64,000 nt of DNA, from positions 1-64,000 of the forward strand of contig NZ_QGGU01000012.1 in NCBI RefSeq assembly GCF_003148745.1, written 5' to 3'. The position numbers were made by a program, and so were the translations under genes. Of the stretch, positions 11,482 through 20,525 are shown piece by piece. The notes under the pieces were generated by a model that did no database searches, was not told the DNA's origin, and worked only from the letters and a program-made list of their open reading frames with translations. Numbering within the stretch: the stretch's first letter is position 1; every line of letters begins with the position of its first letter. Origin of the DNA: Pleionea mediterranea (GTDB lineage: Bacteria; Pseudomonadota; Gammaproteobacteria; Enterobacterales; Kangiellaceae).

Positions 11482-12711
11482 TTATATAGGTTCAATTGAT
11501 TTCACTTGTTGCGGCTTAAACCTAACCTGTGCCTTACCACCCGATTGTCGAATTTCCAGTTTAACCAATTTTGCGGTTACTAATAGCAAGCGACCTTCAT
11601 ACTCCCTCCCATTCTCGTCGATTAACAGGACAGTTTCATTTAAGCGTTGCTTTAGTTGATAGAGTGATGGATTACGAATAATCTTTGATACTGGCTGAAC
11701 AACTGCTGGTTTATTCTGTTTTTGTTTTTCTTGTGCTAACTCTTCTTTGGTCTTTTCTGTTTTAAGTTCAGTAATTGCACGACCATTTATATTCAACTTC
11801 ATACCGAAGGCATTAACTTTTTCAGCCAAAGATAGCTCATCTATAGTATTTAAACGGATACCAGTTCTAGGGCTTAGAGTAAACGAAAAGTTTTCCGGGG
11901 TGTTAGTAAAGTTCTCATATTGCTCTATTAATAAATCAGATACAACAATGCCATTATTTTGCAGATGATTAATAACGGCTTCGGCATGGGATTGTTTAAA
12001 ATTAGCCATCGATTGATCAGAAAGTTTGGCGCAATATTGATTGCGACTGTTAATGACATGAGGATCGAACATGACCCATTGAGCGTATACTAAATAAGGC
12101 GATGTTAGGCTGTCGGGTATCACGTCGTTTAATTCGAACTGCCATTCAAAAGATGCCAGTTGATCGAGTTTAACGCTACTGGTGAGTTTAAGATTTTTTG
12201 CAAGACTGTCGTATTGATAATTTAGATCCATAAATCCGGTTACTTTTGTAACTCCGGTATTAATTAAGTCCACCAAAGAAAAACTTTCAGAGTCGCCGCA
12301 TTGTTGTGCCATTAACTTTATTAAAGTGAGATCACTGGTTTGTTTGAGTGATTTTGCCAGATTACTGATAGGTATTTCGATATTGGTAAAGTTAAATTGC
12401 CCTGCTTCTGTATATTCCGAACGAATAATCTGTTCGTTCAAATCAAATAGTTCATCCCAGCCACCCGGTTCAAATGTCAATACATCTGCCTGTAGCAACA
12501 AACCGTAAATGGAATGATTGACTCTTGGGTTGGTTAAGACAATTTCGCCCTGTGAGTTGATATAGTGATGTTTATAGTGCAGTGAAAAGTGCTGCGGTAA
12601 TTTATCCTGAGCCGACTCAATGATCTGGCCAGTTTCACGCCAGCCATAAAATGCAACAGTGACGACAAGTAATAACAATAACAGCAAGAAGCGAAAGATT
12701 TTCCTGACCAT
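11482..12711 (-). CDS. Membrane-anchored protein of unknown function with a possible Sm/SH3-like C-terminus
   Basis: I do not recognise this 409-residue protein. It opens with a single N-terminal membrane segment (a leucine/valine run at about residues 5-20) and no cleavage site, so the rest is probably periplasmic. The middle (about 30-300) is rich in beta-type sequence with no known motif. A charged Lys/Glu/Gln linker (about 315-335) leads to a final stretch of about 55 residues, LNETVLLIDENGREYEGRLL...VRFKPQQVKSIEPI. Its alternating hydrophobic strands and G-rich turns resemble a small Sm- or SH3-like barrel. The gene sits alone between mnmE and mnmG on the opposite strand, with its own terminator. 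Function unknown. Confidence 0.7.
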   Translation of the reverse strand: MVRKIFRFLLLLLLLVVTVAFYGWRETGQIIESAQDKLPQHFSLHYKHHYINSQGEIVLTNPRVNHSIYGLLLQADVLTFEPGGWDELFDLNEQIIRSEYTEAGQFNFTNIEIPISNLAKSLKQTSDLTLIKLMAQQCGDSESFSLVDLINTGVTKVTGFMDLNYQYDSLAKNLKLTSSVKLDQLASFEWQFELNDVIPDSLTSPYLVYAQWVMFDPHVINSRNQYCAKLSDQSMANFKQSHAEAVINHLQNNGIVVSDLLIEQYENFTNTPENFSFTLSPRTGIRLNTIDELSLAEKVNAFGMKLNINGRAITELKTEKTKEELAQEKQKQNKPAVVQPVSKIIRNPSLYQLKQRLNETVLLIDENGREYEGRLLLVTAKLVKLEIRQSGGKAQVRFKPQQVKSIEPI

Positions 12712-12873
12712 GAAGTGTCCTTGGGTTTACACCTGTTTTTTATAATTAATAAAGTAAATCAATAAGTTACCTTATTTAATAGCAGATATACAGATTAAAT
12801 ACATCGACAGCGTTCAAAATTTAGGCAAACTCAGGTAAAATCGGCGCCCATTTTCGAAAAGTGACACGATTTT

Positions 12874-14763
12874 ATGCGTTTTGCAGAACAGTTTGATGTG
12901 ATTGTCATTGGCGGCGGTCATGCGGGTACCGAAGCGGCACTGGCTGCTGCTCGTATGGGATCCTCGACTCTGCTGTTGACTCACAATATAGAGACTCTTG
13001 GGCAGATGAGTTGCAACCCGGCCATTGGTGGTATCGGTAAAGGCCATCTGGTGAAAGAAGTGGATGCGCTTGGCGGCATTATGGCTCGAGCCATTGATAA
13101 AGGCGGCATCCAGTTTCGTACCCTTAATGCGTCGAAAGGCCCTGCGGTTCGAGCCACCCGTGCTCAGGCCGATCGTGCACTTTATAAAGCAGCGGTACGG
13201 GAAGCGCTTGAAAATCAGCCCAATCTTAAGATATTCCAACAGGCAGCTGATGATTTAATTATCGAAAATGACCGTGTGGTGGGTGTTAAAACCCAGATGG
13301 GTCTCGATTTTTCAGCCAAAACCGTTGTCTTAACCACGGGTACCTTTTTGGGTGGTGTGATCCATATTGGTATGCAAAACCAGAGTGGTGGCCGGGCCGG
13401 CGATCCACCATCAATCGCGCTTGCGGATCGTTTGCGTGAATTGCCCTTTCGGGTTGACCGACTAAAAACCGGCACGCCTCCCCGTATTGATGCGAAATCA
13501 ATAAACTTCGAGGGACTTGAAGCGCAGCCCGGTGATTATCCAACGCCGGTGTTTTCGTTTACCGGTTCAAGACAAGATCATCCCAAGCAGATTGATTGCT
13601 GGATCACCCATACCAATAACCAGACCCATGATGTTATTCGCAGTGGTCTGGATCGTTCGCCCATGTATTCCGGAAATATTGAAGGCATAGGCCCGCGTTA
13701 TTGCCCATCCATTGAAGATAAAATCATGCGATTTGCCGACAAATCGTCGCACCAGATTTTTATTGAGCCTGAAGGGTTAAATACCCACGAGGTTTACCCT
13801 AACGGTATTTCGACCAGTTTACCGTTTGATGTGCAGTTGGCGTTTGTTCGATCCATTAAGGGGTTTGAAAATGCTTTTATCACACGCCCGGGTTACGCCA
13901 TCGAATATGACTTTTTCGATCCAAGGGACTTAAAGCGTTCATTAGAAACCAAGTTTATTAACGGTTTATTTTTTGCCGGACAGATCAATGGCACAACCGG
14001 CTATGAAGAAGCCGCCGCTCAGGGATTGCTGGCAGGATTGAATGCGTCACTGCAAGCTCAGGAAAAAGAGGCCTGGTCGCCCCGTCGCGATGAAGCTTAT
14101 ATGGGTGTGTTGGTGGATGACTTGATCACTTCCGGCACCAAAGAACCCTACCGGATGTTTACCTCTCGAGCGGAATATCGCTTATTGCTTCGTGAAGATA
14201 ACGCCGATGCCAGACTGACAGAAACTGGTCGTAAACTGGGGCTGGTGGATGATCATCGCTGGTCAGTGTTTAGCGACAAAATGGAAGCCATTGCTGCAGA
14301 AAATACCCGGCTGAATAAATCCTTTGTGCAGGCAGGTAGTTCACAAGCGAAAGCATTGGATCAATTTATCGAAAAGCCTTTATCGCGCGAAGCGCGCTTG
14401 ATGGATCTATTAAAGCGTCCCGAACTCGACTATCAAAAATTAATGTCGGTTGAAGGCGTTGGACCGGGTGTTAAAGATGAGCAGGTGGCATTACAGGTGG
14501 AAGTTCAGGCGAAGTACGCCGGTTATATTTCACGGCAGCAAGATGAAATAAACCGTAGTTTACGCTATGAAAATGCCCCGCTTCCGGTGGATCTGGATTA
14601 TTCGGATATTAATGGCTTATCAGCAGAAGTGATGCAAAAGTTGCAGGACAGTCGACCAGAAACGGTGGGTCAGGCCTCGCGTATTTCCGGGGTCACGCCA
14701 GCGGCCATATCATTGATGTTGGTGTATTTGAAAAAACGAAACCTGTTGCGAAAGTCAGCTTAA
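12874..14763 (+). CDS. mnmG: tRNA uridine 5-carboxymethylaminomethyl modification enzyme MnmG
   Basis: MnmG is the FAD-dependent partner of MnmE in wobble-uridine modification. The 629-residue product shows the Rossmann motif [12 protein letters not shown] near residue 12, the conserved [17 protein letters not shown] region with the active-site cysteine, and [21 protein letters not shown]. The C-terminal helical domain carries [11 protein letters not shown]. Its TAA stop overlaps the rsmG ATG by one base (TAATG), so translation is probably coupled. Confidence 0.98.
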   Translation: MRFAEQFDVIVIGGGHAGTEAALAAARMGSSTLLLTHNIETLGQMSCNPAIGGIGKGHLVKEVDALGGIMARAIDKGGIQFRTLNASKGPAVRATRAQADRALYKAAVREALENQPNLKIFQQAADDLIIENDRVVGVKTQMGLDFSAKTVVLTTGTFLGGVIHIGMQNQSGGRAGDPPSIALADRLRELPFRVDRLKTGTPPRIDAKSINFEGLEAQPGDYPTPVFSFTGSRQDHPKQIDCWITHTNNQTHDVIRSGLDRSPMYSGNIEGIGPRYCPSIEDKIMRFADKSSHQIFIEPEGLNTHEVYPNGISTSLPFDVQLAFVRSIKGFENAFITRPGYAIEYDFFDPRDLKRSLETKFINGLFFAGQINGTTGYEEAAAQGLLAGLNASLQAQEKEAWSPRRDEAYMGVLVDDLITSGTKEPYRMFTSRAEYRLLLREDNADARLTETGRKLGLVDDHRWSVFSDKMEAIAAENTRLNKSFVQAGSSQAKALDQFIEKPLSREARLMDLLKRPELDYQKLMSVEGVGPGVKDEQVALQVEVQAKYAGYISRQQDEINRSLRYENAPLPVDLDYSDINGLSAEVMQKLQDSRPETVGQASRISGVTPAAISLMLVYLKKRNLLRKSA

Positions 14764-15386
14764 TGGATCTGTCTAAAAAAATTGCCCAGGGTATTAATAA
14801 GCTAGGGCTTAGTGTAGGTGAGCAGCAACTTAGTCAGTTTCAGGAAATTATTGAGCGACTGATCAAATGGAACAAAGCCTATAACCTGACGGCGATACGT
14901 GATCCGGAGCAAATGGTGATCCTTCATTTATTTGACTCCTTGTCGATTGCGCCTTTATTACGACCGGGTCGATTGCTTGATGTTGGCACCGGCCCAGGCT
15001 ATCCCGGAATTCCACTGGCCATACTGGAACCAAACCGGGAATATGTGCTGTTGGACAGTAATGGAAAAAAAACACGTTATCTCAAGCAGTTAGTTCATGA
15101 GATGAAATTAAAGCAGGTAACAGTGCTAGACAGCCGAGTTGAACAATGGCAACCTGATCGACCGTTTGATGTTATTGTCAGTCGTGCCTTTGCCAGCTTA
15201 CAAAAAATGACCGATCTGACTGACCACCTGTTAGCGGAAGACGGTGTGTGGCAGGCGATGAAAGGCGAAAACCCCGTAAACGAACAGGCATCACTGCCTG
15301 AAAACATTCAACTGGTGTCGGTTGAACCTGTGGCGGTTCCCCTGTTGAATGCTGAACGTCATCTGGTGACATTAAAAAAAGCCTGA
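14763..15386 (+). CDS. rsmG: 16S rRNA (guanine-N7) methyltransferase RsmG
   Basis: RsmG methylates G527 of 16S rRNA using S-adenosylmethionine. The 207-residue product has the SAM-binding motif LLDVGTGPGYPGIPLAI and the motif VISRAFASLQKM typical of the family. It is translationally coupled to mnmG and followed 23 bp later by parA, the usual gid-par order. Confidence 0.97.
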   Translation: MDLSKKIAQGINKLGLSVGEQQLSQFQEIIERLIKWNKAYNLTAIRDPEQMVILHLFDSLSIAPLLRPGRLLDVGTGPGYPGIPLAILEPNREYVLLDSNGKKTRYLKQLVHEMKLKQVTVLDSRVEQWQPDRPFDVIVSRAFASLQKMTDLTDHLLAEDGVWQAMKGENPVNEQASLPENIQLVSVEPVAVPLLNAERHLVTLKKA

Positions 15387-15409
15387 AGATAAAATAGTTG
15401 AGGTTCAAA

Positions 15410-16207
15410 GTGGCAAGAATAATTGCAATCACAAACCAGAAAGGTGGTGTGGGTAAAACCACAACCAGTATTAATATTGCTGCCTCTTTAGTGGCCACCA
15501 AACGTAAGGTGTTATTGGTGGATCTTGATCCTCAAGGCAATGCTACCAGTGGCTGTGGTGTCGATAAAGCACAGCAGGAACAAAATGTACTCGATGTACT
15601 ACTGGGAGATTTGTCGGCTGAGCAGGTGATTCAGCCTGCAGTTAATGGTGGTTTTGATTTGTTGGCCGCAAACGGAGATTTATCCGCTGCCGATGTGCAT
15701 TTAATGGAGTTGGAAAATAAAGAGTCCCGTTTAAAAACGGCACTAAAAGCCGTTCAAGAGAATTACGATTATATATTCATTGATTGCCCGCCTTCGCTCA
15801 ACATGCTTACCGTTAATGCTTTAGTGGCATCAGGTTCGGTACTTATTCCGATGCAATGTGAGTATTATGCACTGGAAGGTATTTCTTCTTTAATGGATAC
15901 CATTAATCAGATAGTCGAACATGTGAATCCTGATTTAGAAATTGAAGGGATCCTGCGCACCATGTACGATCCGCGCAACCGTCTGGCGACCGAAGTTTCG
16001 AACCAATTACATGAATACTTTGGTGATAAAGTCTATCGAAGTGTTATTCCAAGAAATGTGCGTCTGGCCGAAGCGCCAAGTTATGGTATGCCAGCGTTAC
16101 AGTATGATCGTTTATCAACCGGTGCAAAATGCTATCTGGCATTGGCCGGAGAAATTATTCGTCGACAAGAACAAAAAGAACCGCCACTTGCGGTTACCAA
16201 TGCCTAA
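15410..16207 (+). CDS. parA: Chromosome partitioning ATPase ParA/Soj
   Basis: ParA is the Walker-type ATPase that positions ParB-parS complexes, and so the origins, before cell division. The 265-residue product begins MARIIAITNQKGGVGKTTTS with the deviant Walker A KGGVGKTT, followed by LLVDLDPQGNATSG and FIDCPPSLNML. I chose GTG 15410 because family members start at this MAxIIAI sequence and TGAGG stands 6 bases upstream. An in-frame TTG at 15398 would add four residues. It forms an operon with parB. Two parS sites lie about 12 kb away in recF. Confidence 0.95.
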   Translation: MARIIAITNQKGGVGKTTTSINIAASLVATKRKVLLVDLDPQGNATSGCGVDKAQQEQNVLDVLLGDLSAEQVIQPAVNGGFDLLAANGDLSAADVHLMELENKESRLKTALKAVQENYDYIFIDCPPSLNMLTVNALVASGSVLIPMQCEYYALEGISSLMDTINQIVEHVNPDLEIEGILRTMYDPRNRLATEVSNQLHEYFGDKVYRSVIPRNVRLAEAPSYGMPALQYDRLSTGAKCYLALAGEIIRRQEQKEPPLAVTNA

Positions 16208-16259
16208 CAGCAATTTACTCAGAACATCAATAGAACGACTTTAAAGAGCAGGAATCATC

Positions 16260-17168
16260 ATGAGCAAACGACTGGGCCGCGGACTGGATGCGTTTATCAG
16301 TAAGAAAATAGCTGAAAATAAAGCGGCTGAGCCTGAGCCAGCAACATCATCGGATGATGACCTTCAAGCAAACGAAAAAGGTGAGTTGCGCAAACTGCCG
16401 ATTGAGTTTTTGCAGCCAGGTCAGTATCAACCTCGAAAAATAATGACTGACGATGCTCTGGAAGAGTTGGCGGAGTCGATAAAAGCTCAGGGCATTATTC
16501 AGCCAATCGTGGTTCGGGCTATTGGTCAAAATAAATTTGAAATTATTGCCGGTGAACGCCGATGGCGTGCAGCACAACTGGCCAAACTGTCTGAAGTGCC
16601 GGCATTGGTAAAAGATGTACCCGATGAAGCCGCCATAGCCATGGCGCTGATCGAAAACATCCAACGCGAAGATCTGAATGCCATTGAAGAAGCGTCGGCG
16701 CTGCAACGGTTGATGACCGAGTTTGGATTAACCCATCAGCAAACCGCCGATGCGGTTGGTAAAAGTCGTACCACCGTGACCAATTTATTGCGTTTGCTGC
16801 AATTAAGCGAAGCTTGTCGCGTTATGCTAGAACGTGGTGATATTGAAATGGGTCATGCGCGATCCTTGTTATCGCTGGATAAAGAGCAGCAATCGGAAGT
16901 GGCCCGTCAAGTGGTGGCAAAAGGGTTAACGGTTCGTGAAACAGAAAAGCTGGTGCGTAAAACCATTAATCCGGTGAAAGTGAATAATCCGGTAAAAGAT
17001 GAAGATCCTCATATTGCCAAGTTGGAACAACGGATTTCCGATAAGTTTGGTGCCCCTGTTTCAATTCAACATGGTGCCAAAGGTAAAGGAAAGCTGGTGT
17101 TAAGTTACAGTAATCTTGATGAACTCGATGGTATTTTGGGGCATCTTGGATTGACCGACGACTATTAA
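16260..17168 (+). CDS. parB: Chromosome partitioning protein ParB
   Basis: ParB is the CTP-dependent clamp that loads at parS and spreads along the DNA. The 302-residue product has the N-terminal ParA-stimulating segment (MSKRLGRGLDAFIS), the CTPase motifs around GERRWRAAQLA and ENIQREDLN, and a helix-turn-helix (HQQTADAVGKSRTTVTNLL) that reads parS. A C-terminal dimerisation region follows. It begins 52 bp after parA. The parS forms found in recF match what this helix-turn-helix class binds. Confidence 0.97.
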   Translation: MSKRLGRGLDAFISKKIAENKAAEPEPATSSDDDLQANEKGELRKLPIEFLQPGQYQPRKIMTDDALEELAESIKAQGIIQPIVVRAIGQNKFEIIAGERRWRAAQLAKLSEVPALVKDVPDEAAIAMALIENIQREDLNAIEEASALQRLMTEFGLTHQQTADAVGKSRTTVTNLLRLLQLSEACRVMLERGDIEMGHARSLLSLDKEQQSEVARQVVAKGLTVRETEKLVRKTINPVKVNNPVKDEDPHIAKLEQRISDKFGAPVSIQHGAKGKGKLVLSYSNLDELDGILGHLGLTDDY

Positions 17169-17203
17169 TTAAGCTGCGCACGAAAAGTTTAAGCGTCTAA
17201 ATT

Positions 17204-17443
17204 ATGACAAAACAGCAACCCAATAATCCGCTGCATGGAATAACTCTTGAGAAAGTGGTAACAAGTCTGGTTGATCATTACGGCTGGGAGAAACTGGCTC
17301 AGCGAATAGATATTAACTGCTTTAAAAGCAATCCGTCGGTTAAATCATCGTTAAAGTTTTTACGAAAAACCGATTGGGCAAGAGCAAAAGTTGAGAGTCT
17401 GTATTTATCGACTTTTGATAACCCATCACCCTGGGGTCGTTAG
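17204..17443 (+). CDS. VF530-type small DNA-binding protein (DUF2132)
   Basis: The 79-residue product matches my memory of the VF530/DUF2132 family: [22 protein letters not shown], then [20 protein letters not shown] and [11 protein letters not shown]. Members are small helical proteins reported as DNA-binding; the cellular role is not established. It lies 35 bp after parB and may be cotranscribed with it. A strong hairpin follows at 17452. Confidence 0.85.
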   Translation: MTKQQPNNPLHGITLEKVVTSLVDHYGWEKLAQRIDINCFKSNPSVKSSLKFLRKTDWARAKVESLYLSTFDNPSPWGR

Positions 17444-17451
17444 GCGTTTTA

Positions 17452-17477
17452 ACGTCAATCATGCCTATGGTTGACGT
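17452..17477. other. Strong hairpin after the VF530-like gene
   Basis: ACGTCAATCAT (17452-17462), loop GCCT, and ATGGTTGACGT (17467-17477) form an 11-bp stem with one wobble pair. No U-run follows on either side, so it is a stable 3' hairpin or weak terminator rather than a classical one. Confidence 0.5.
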
Positions 17478-17655
17478 AAGTTAGATTTAAGTTAAAAAAT
17501 AACACGCAGTAAAAAAACACCTAAATTTCAATACGTTCTTTTCAAATCCTTCTATGCATTTACACTTTGTTACCTTTTACACTTAGCGCTTCAATTTTAG
17601 CTCCGTTATAACTATCAGGTTTTTTGTTGATAAAAGTAACCGGAGGAAGGGTCGA

Positions 17656-20223
17656 ATGATTCAGACCAGAAAATTTAAAGGTATGGCCATTGGAGTGGTC
17701 ACAGCGCTGGCGCTTAGTCATAGCGTTATGGCAGCTGACAAAGGTAAAGACAGTAAGAAGAAAAAAGATAAAACTGTCGCTGAACTGATTAAAGATAAAA
17801 CCGAATACGATGGGTTTCTGGATTTTTATCAAGATCCTAAAACCGGCTCGATGATGCTGGTAATTGACGAGGCGCAGCTCGACAAGCCATTTTTATATCA
17901 CACTCATACTGTAAACGGAGTTCTGGACGCAGGGCATTTTAAAGGTGCATTTCGTACTCAGCGTTTGTTGGAGTTTAATAAGGTTTATGACAACATTGAA
18001 GTGGTTTCAAAAACCCCTCGTTATTTGCTCGATGAAGACAGCGCTATTTCTCGATCTGCCGGCACCAATATCAGCAAAGCCATTTTAGCCAGTGCAAAAA
18101 TAGAAGCGCACGATAAAGACAAAGGTCAATACGTAATTAAGCTTGATCCTTTGTTGTTGTCAGAAACGCTGGAAAAAGTATCACCCTACCCTCGCCCACC
18201 TGTACCCGGACAAAAGCCGAAACCACGCTTTAAACTAGGTGGTTTAAGTAAGTCTAAAACCAAATATGTTGGTGTGCGTAGCTTTCCGAAGAACAGTGAT
18301 GTTGTGGTTGAGTACGTGTTTGATAATAAAGCACCCATGGTCCGTGGTAGCAAGGCGGTTTCTGATCCTCGAACGGTAGCGGTGCAGTTACAACATTCCT
18401 TTATTGAATTGCCTGAAAACGGATACCACCCACGACGTGATGATCCCAGAGTCGGTTATTTCACTCAGCAGTTTGATGATTTATCTTCTAATTCCTGGGC
18501 GCCTTATAAAGATGTGATCAATCGTTGGAAGTTGGAAAAGAAAAATCCAGAGGCTGAATTATCTGAGCCCGTGGAGCCAATTGTCTGGTGGATAGAAAAC
18601 ACCACCCCCGTTGAGTGGCGGGACACCATAAAACAAGCGGGCGAAGCCTGGAACATTGCGTTTGAAAAAGCCGGATTTAAAAACGCCGTGGTGGTTAAAG
18701 TTCAGCCCGATGACGCTGAATGGGAAGCCGGTGATATCCGTTATAATGTTTTACGTTGGACGGCATCTCCGCGCCCACCTTTTGGCGGCTATGGACCCAG
18801 TGTGCCTAACCCGTTAACCGGACAAATCATCGCTTCGGATATTATGCTGGAGTTTTCCTATTTCCGTAATCGCTGGTTATACACCTCGTTATTCAGCGAT
18901 GGAGCAACGGCTGAAGAAATGATGCCAGACACTCCTGTTGAACTAACCTGTAGTGCCGGTCATTTGTTACACGATTCAATGATGGCCGGATTGGTGATGT
19001 CGGACATCAATGGGTTCGATGTCAACATGAAGCACAAACTGGTTGAGCAAGCCATGAGTCGTCTGATTTTGCATGAAATCGGTCATACCCTTGGTTTGAA
19101 TCACAACATGAAAGCCAGTCAGTTATTTAATGCAACCGATGTCCATGATGCGAGTAAAACACAGGGCGTTATAACCGGTTCTGTTATGGATTACCCGTCA
19201 GCCAATATTGCTCCACCGGGAATGACACAGGGTGATTTTTACGATACCAAACCGGGTCCTTATGATTTATGGGTGATTGAATACGGCTATTCACCTGCAC
19301 TGGAAGATCCTGAGGCAGAAGAAAAACGTCTGCAAGGGATCCTTTCGCGATCAACGGAACATGGTTTGGCGTTTGGTAATGATGCTGATGATATGCGTCG
19401 TCCAGGATTACACATAGATCCCCGCATTATGATTGGTGATATGTCGAACGAAGCGGTTAAATACGCTGAAGGTCGTTTTCAGTTGATTGATAAAGCCTTT
19501 GCTGAATTAAAAGACAATACAACTCAGGAAGGTGGAAACTATCATCAACTGTTAACGTCAGCGAATTATCTTGCGCGTGAATGGCGCACACAAACCGGTG
19601 TCATTTCACGTTATATCGGTGGTGTGTATATTGATCGGGCTTATGTTGGCCAAAAAGGCGCAACACAACCTTATACACCGGTGGATAAAGCGACACAGAA
19701 AGAAGCCATGACAGCCTTGAAAGATCATCTGTTCACACCCGATGTGCTGAAAAATGCCCAGCCAGTATTTGCTTACATGCAAAAACAACGTCGCGGTTTT
19801 GATGGGTTTACCACAAACGAAGATCCTAAACTGCACAAGATGGTGTTGAATGTTCATCGCAATACATTGGATCACCTGTTGCACAGAAATGTATTGCAAC
19901 GGATCAGTGATACTTCTTTGTACGGTAATGAGTACACGTTAAATGACGTGTTGAATGATTTGACCGATGGTATTTTTGCAGAAGATTTGGCAGCGGATGT
20001 AAATACCTATCGGCAAAACCTACAGCATGAATACGTTAAGCGATTAATCGCCATCAGTGGTGCGAAAAAAGGCTCGGCTTATGACTATCTGTCACAAGCT
20101 GCTGCGACAGCGCAATTGAAAAACATTAATCGTATGATTAAGTACAATAAGGGAACTGGTTCTACCAGAGTGCATCGTGATTATTTACATATGCAAATAG
20201 AAAAAGCGTTTCATGGTGCTTGA
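17656..20223 (+). CDS. Secreted zinc metalloprotease (DUF5117/DUF4953 type)
   Basis: The 855-residue protein starts with a signal peptide (cleavage probably after SHSVMA, near residue 26) and a Lys-rich stretch. The catalytic motif HEIGHTLGLNH lies at residues 473-483 (zinc ligands H473, H477 and H483, base E474), the metzincin pattern HExxHxxGxxH. SVMDYPS downstream supplies the Met-turn. The order of an N-terminal DUF5117-like part, the protease core and a long helical C-terminus is that of the DUF4953 metalloproteases. Substrates are unknown; a secreted or periplasmic protein-degrading role is likely. A GGAGGAAGG ribosome site precedes the ATG. It starts a run of three exported peptidases. 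Confidence 0.9.
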   Translation: MIQTRKFKGMAIGVVTALALSHSVMAADKGKDSKKKKDKTVAELIKDKTEYDGFLDFYQDPKTGSMMLVIDEAQLDKPFLYHTHTVNGVLDAGHFKGAFRTQRLLEFNKVYDNIEVVSKTPRYLLDEDSAISRSAGTNISKAILASAKIEAHDKDKGQYVIKLDPLLLSETLEKVSPYPRPPVPGQKPKPRFKLGGLSKSKTKYVGVRSFPKNSDVVVEYVFDNKAPMVRGSKAVSDPRTVAVQLQHSFIELPENGYHPRRDDPRVGYFTQQFDDLSSNSWAPYKDVINRWKLEKKNPEAELSEPVEPIVWWIENTTPVEWRDTIKQAGEAWNIAFEKAGFKNAVVVKVQPDDAEWEAGDIRYNVLRWTASPRPPFGGYGPSVPNPLTGQIIASDIMLEFSYFRNRWLYTSLFSDGATAEEMMPDTPVELTCSAGHLLHDSMMAGLVMSDINGFDVNMKHKLVEQAMSRLILHEIGHTLGLNHNMKASQLFNATDVHDASKTQGVITGSVMDYPSANIAPPGMTQGDFYDTKPGPYDLWVIEYGYSPALEDPEAEEKRLQGILSRSTEHGLAFGNDADDMRRPGLHIDPRIMIGDMSNEAVKYAEGRFQLIDKAFAELKDNTTQEGGNYHQLLTSANYLAREWRTQTGVISRYIGGVYIDRAYVGQKGATQPYTPVDKATQKEAMTALKDHLFTPDVLKNAQPVFAYMQKQRRGFDGFTTNEDPKLHKMVLNVHRNTLDHLLHRNVLQRISDTSLYGNEYTLNDVLNDLTDGIFAEDLAADVNTYRQNLQHEYVKRLIAISGAKKGSAYDYLSQAAATAQLKNINRMIKYNKGTGSTRVHRDYLHMQIEKAFHGA

Positions 20224-20525
20224 TCAGGAGTTAATTAAATCGTGAAATTAAAAAAAGGGGCTTAACGCCCCTTTTTTGTATCTTATTGTTTTTTAAGGGA
20301 GTTATTGGTAGTGGGGATACCTGTGGAAATGATAAGTTGGACTATTTACTGCGCGAATAAGCGTTTATTAAACTCAGAGCAAGAAAAATAAGTTGGCAAT
20401 ATTTACTCTATTTTATCTCATATCACTATGCTAGCTTCGAGTTCTCTTGGAGAAAATGATAAGCCGCCCCAGGGACCATAAAAATAATGGCGGCAATAAT
20501 TAAACAGATAAAAAGAGACTACTCA
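20224..20525. other. Intergenic leader of the first subtilisin gene
   Basis: About 300 bases without a gene. It holds the terminator of the metalloprotease gene (20251-20277) and, near the subtilisin start, an inverted repeat GCCGCC (20463-20468) with GGCGGC (20489-20494) that could fold in the 5' leader. I see no confident promoter hexamers. Confidence 0.5.
20251..20277 (+). terminator. Intrinsic terminator after the metalloprotease gene
   Basis: GGGGC (20257-20261), loop TTAAC, and GCCCC (20267-20271) are flanked by A6 and T6. Confidence 0.9.

Noticed and set aside
14863-15501. Minus-strand open frames across rsmG and parA
   Set aside because: Antisense to well-supported conserved genes, with no ribosome sites or motifs.
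20487-20525. Longer N-terminus for the first subtilisin
   Set aside because: The 13 extra residues precede an obvious signal peptide that matches the paralogue, and the upstream ATG has no ribosome site.
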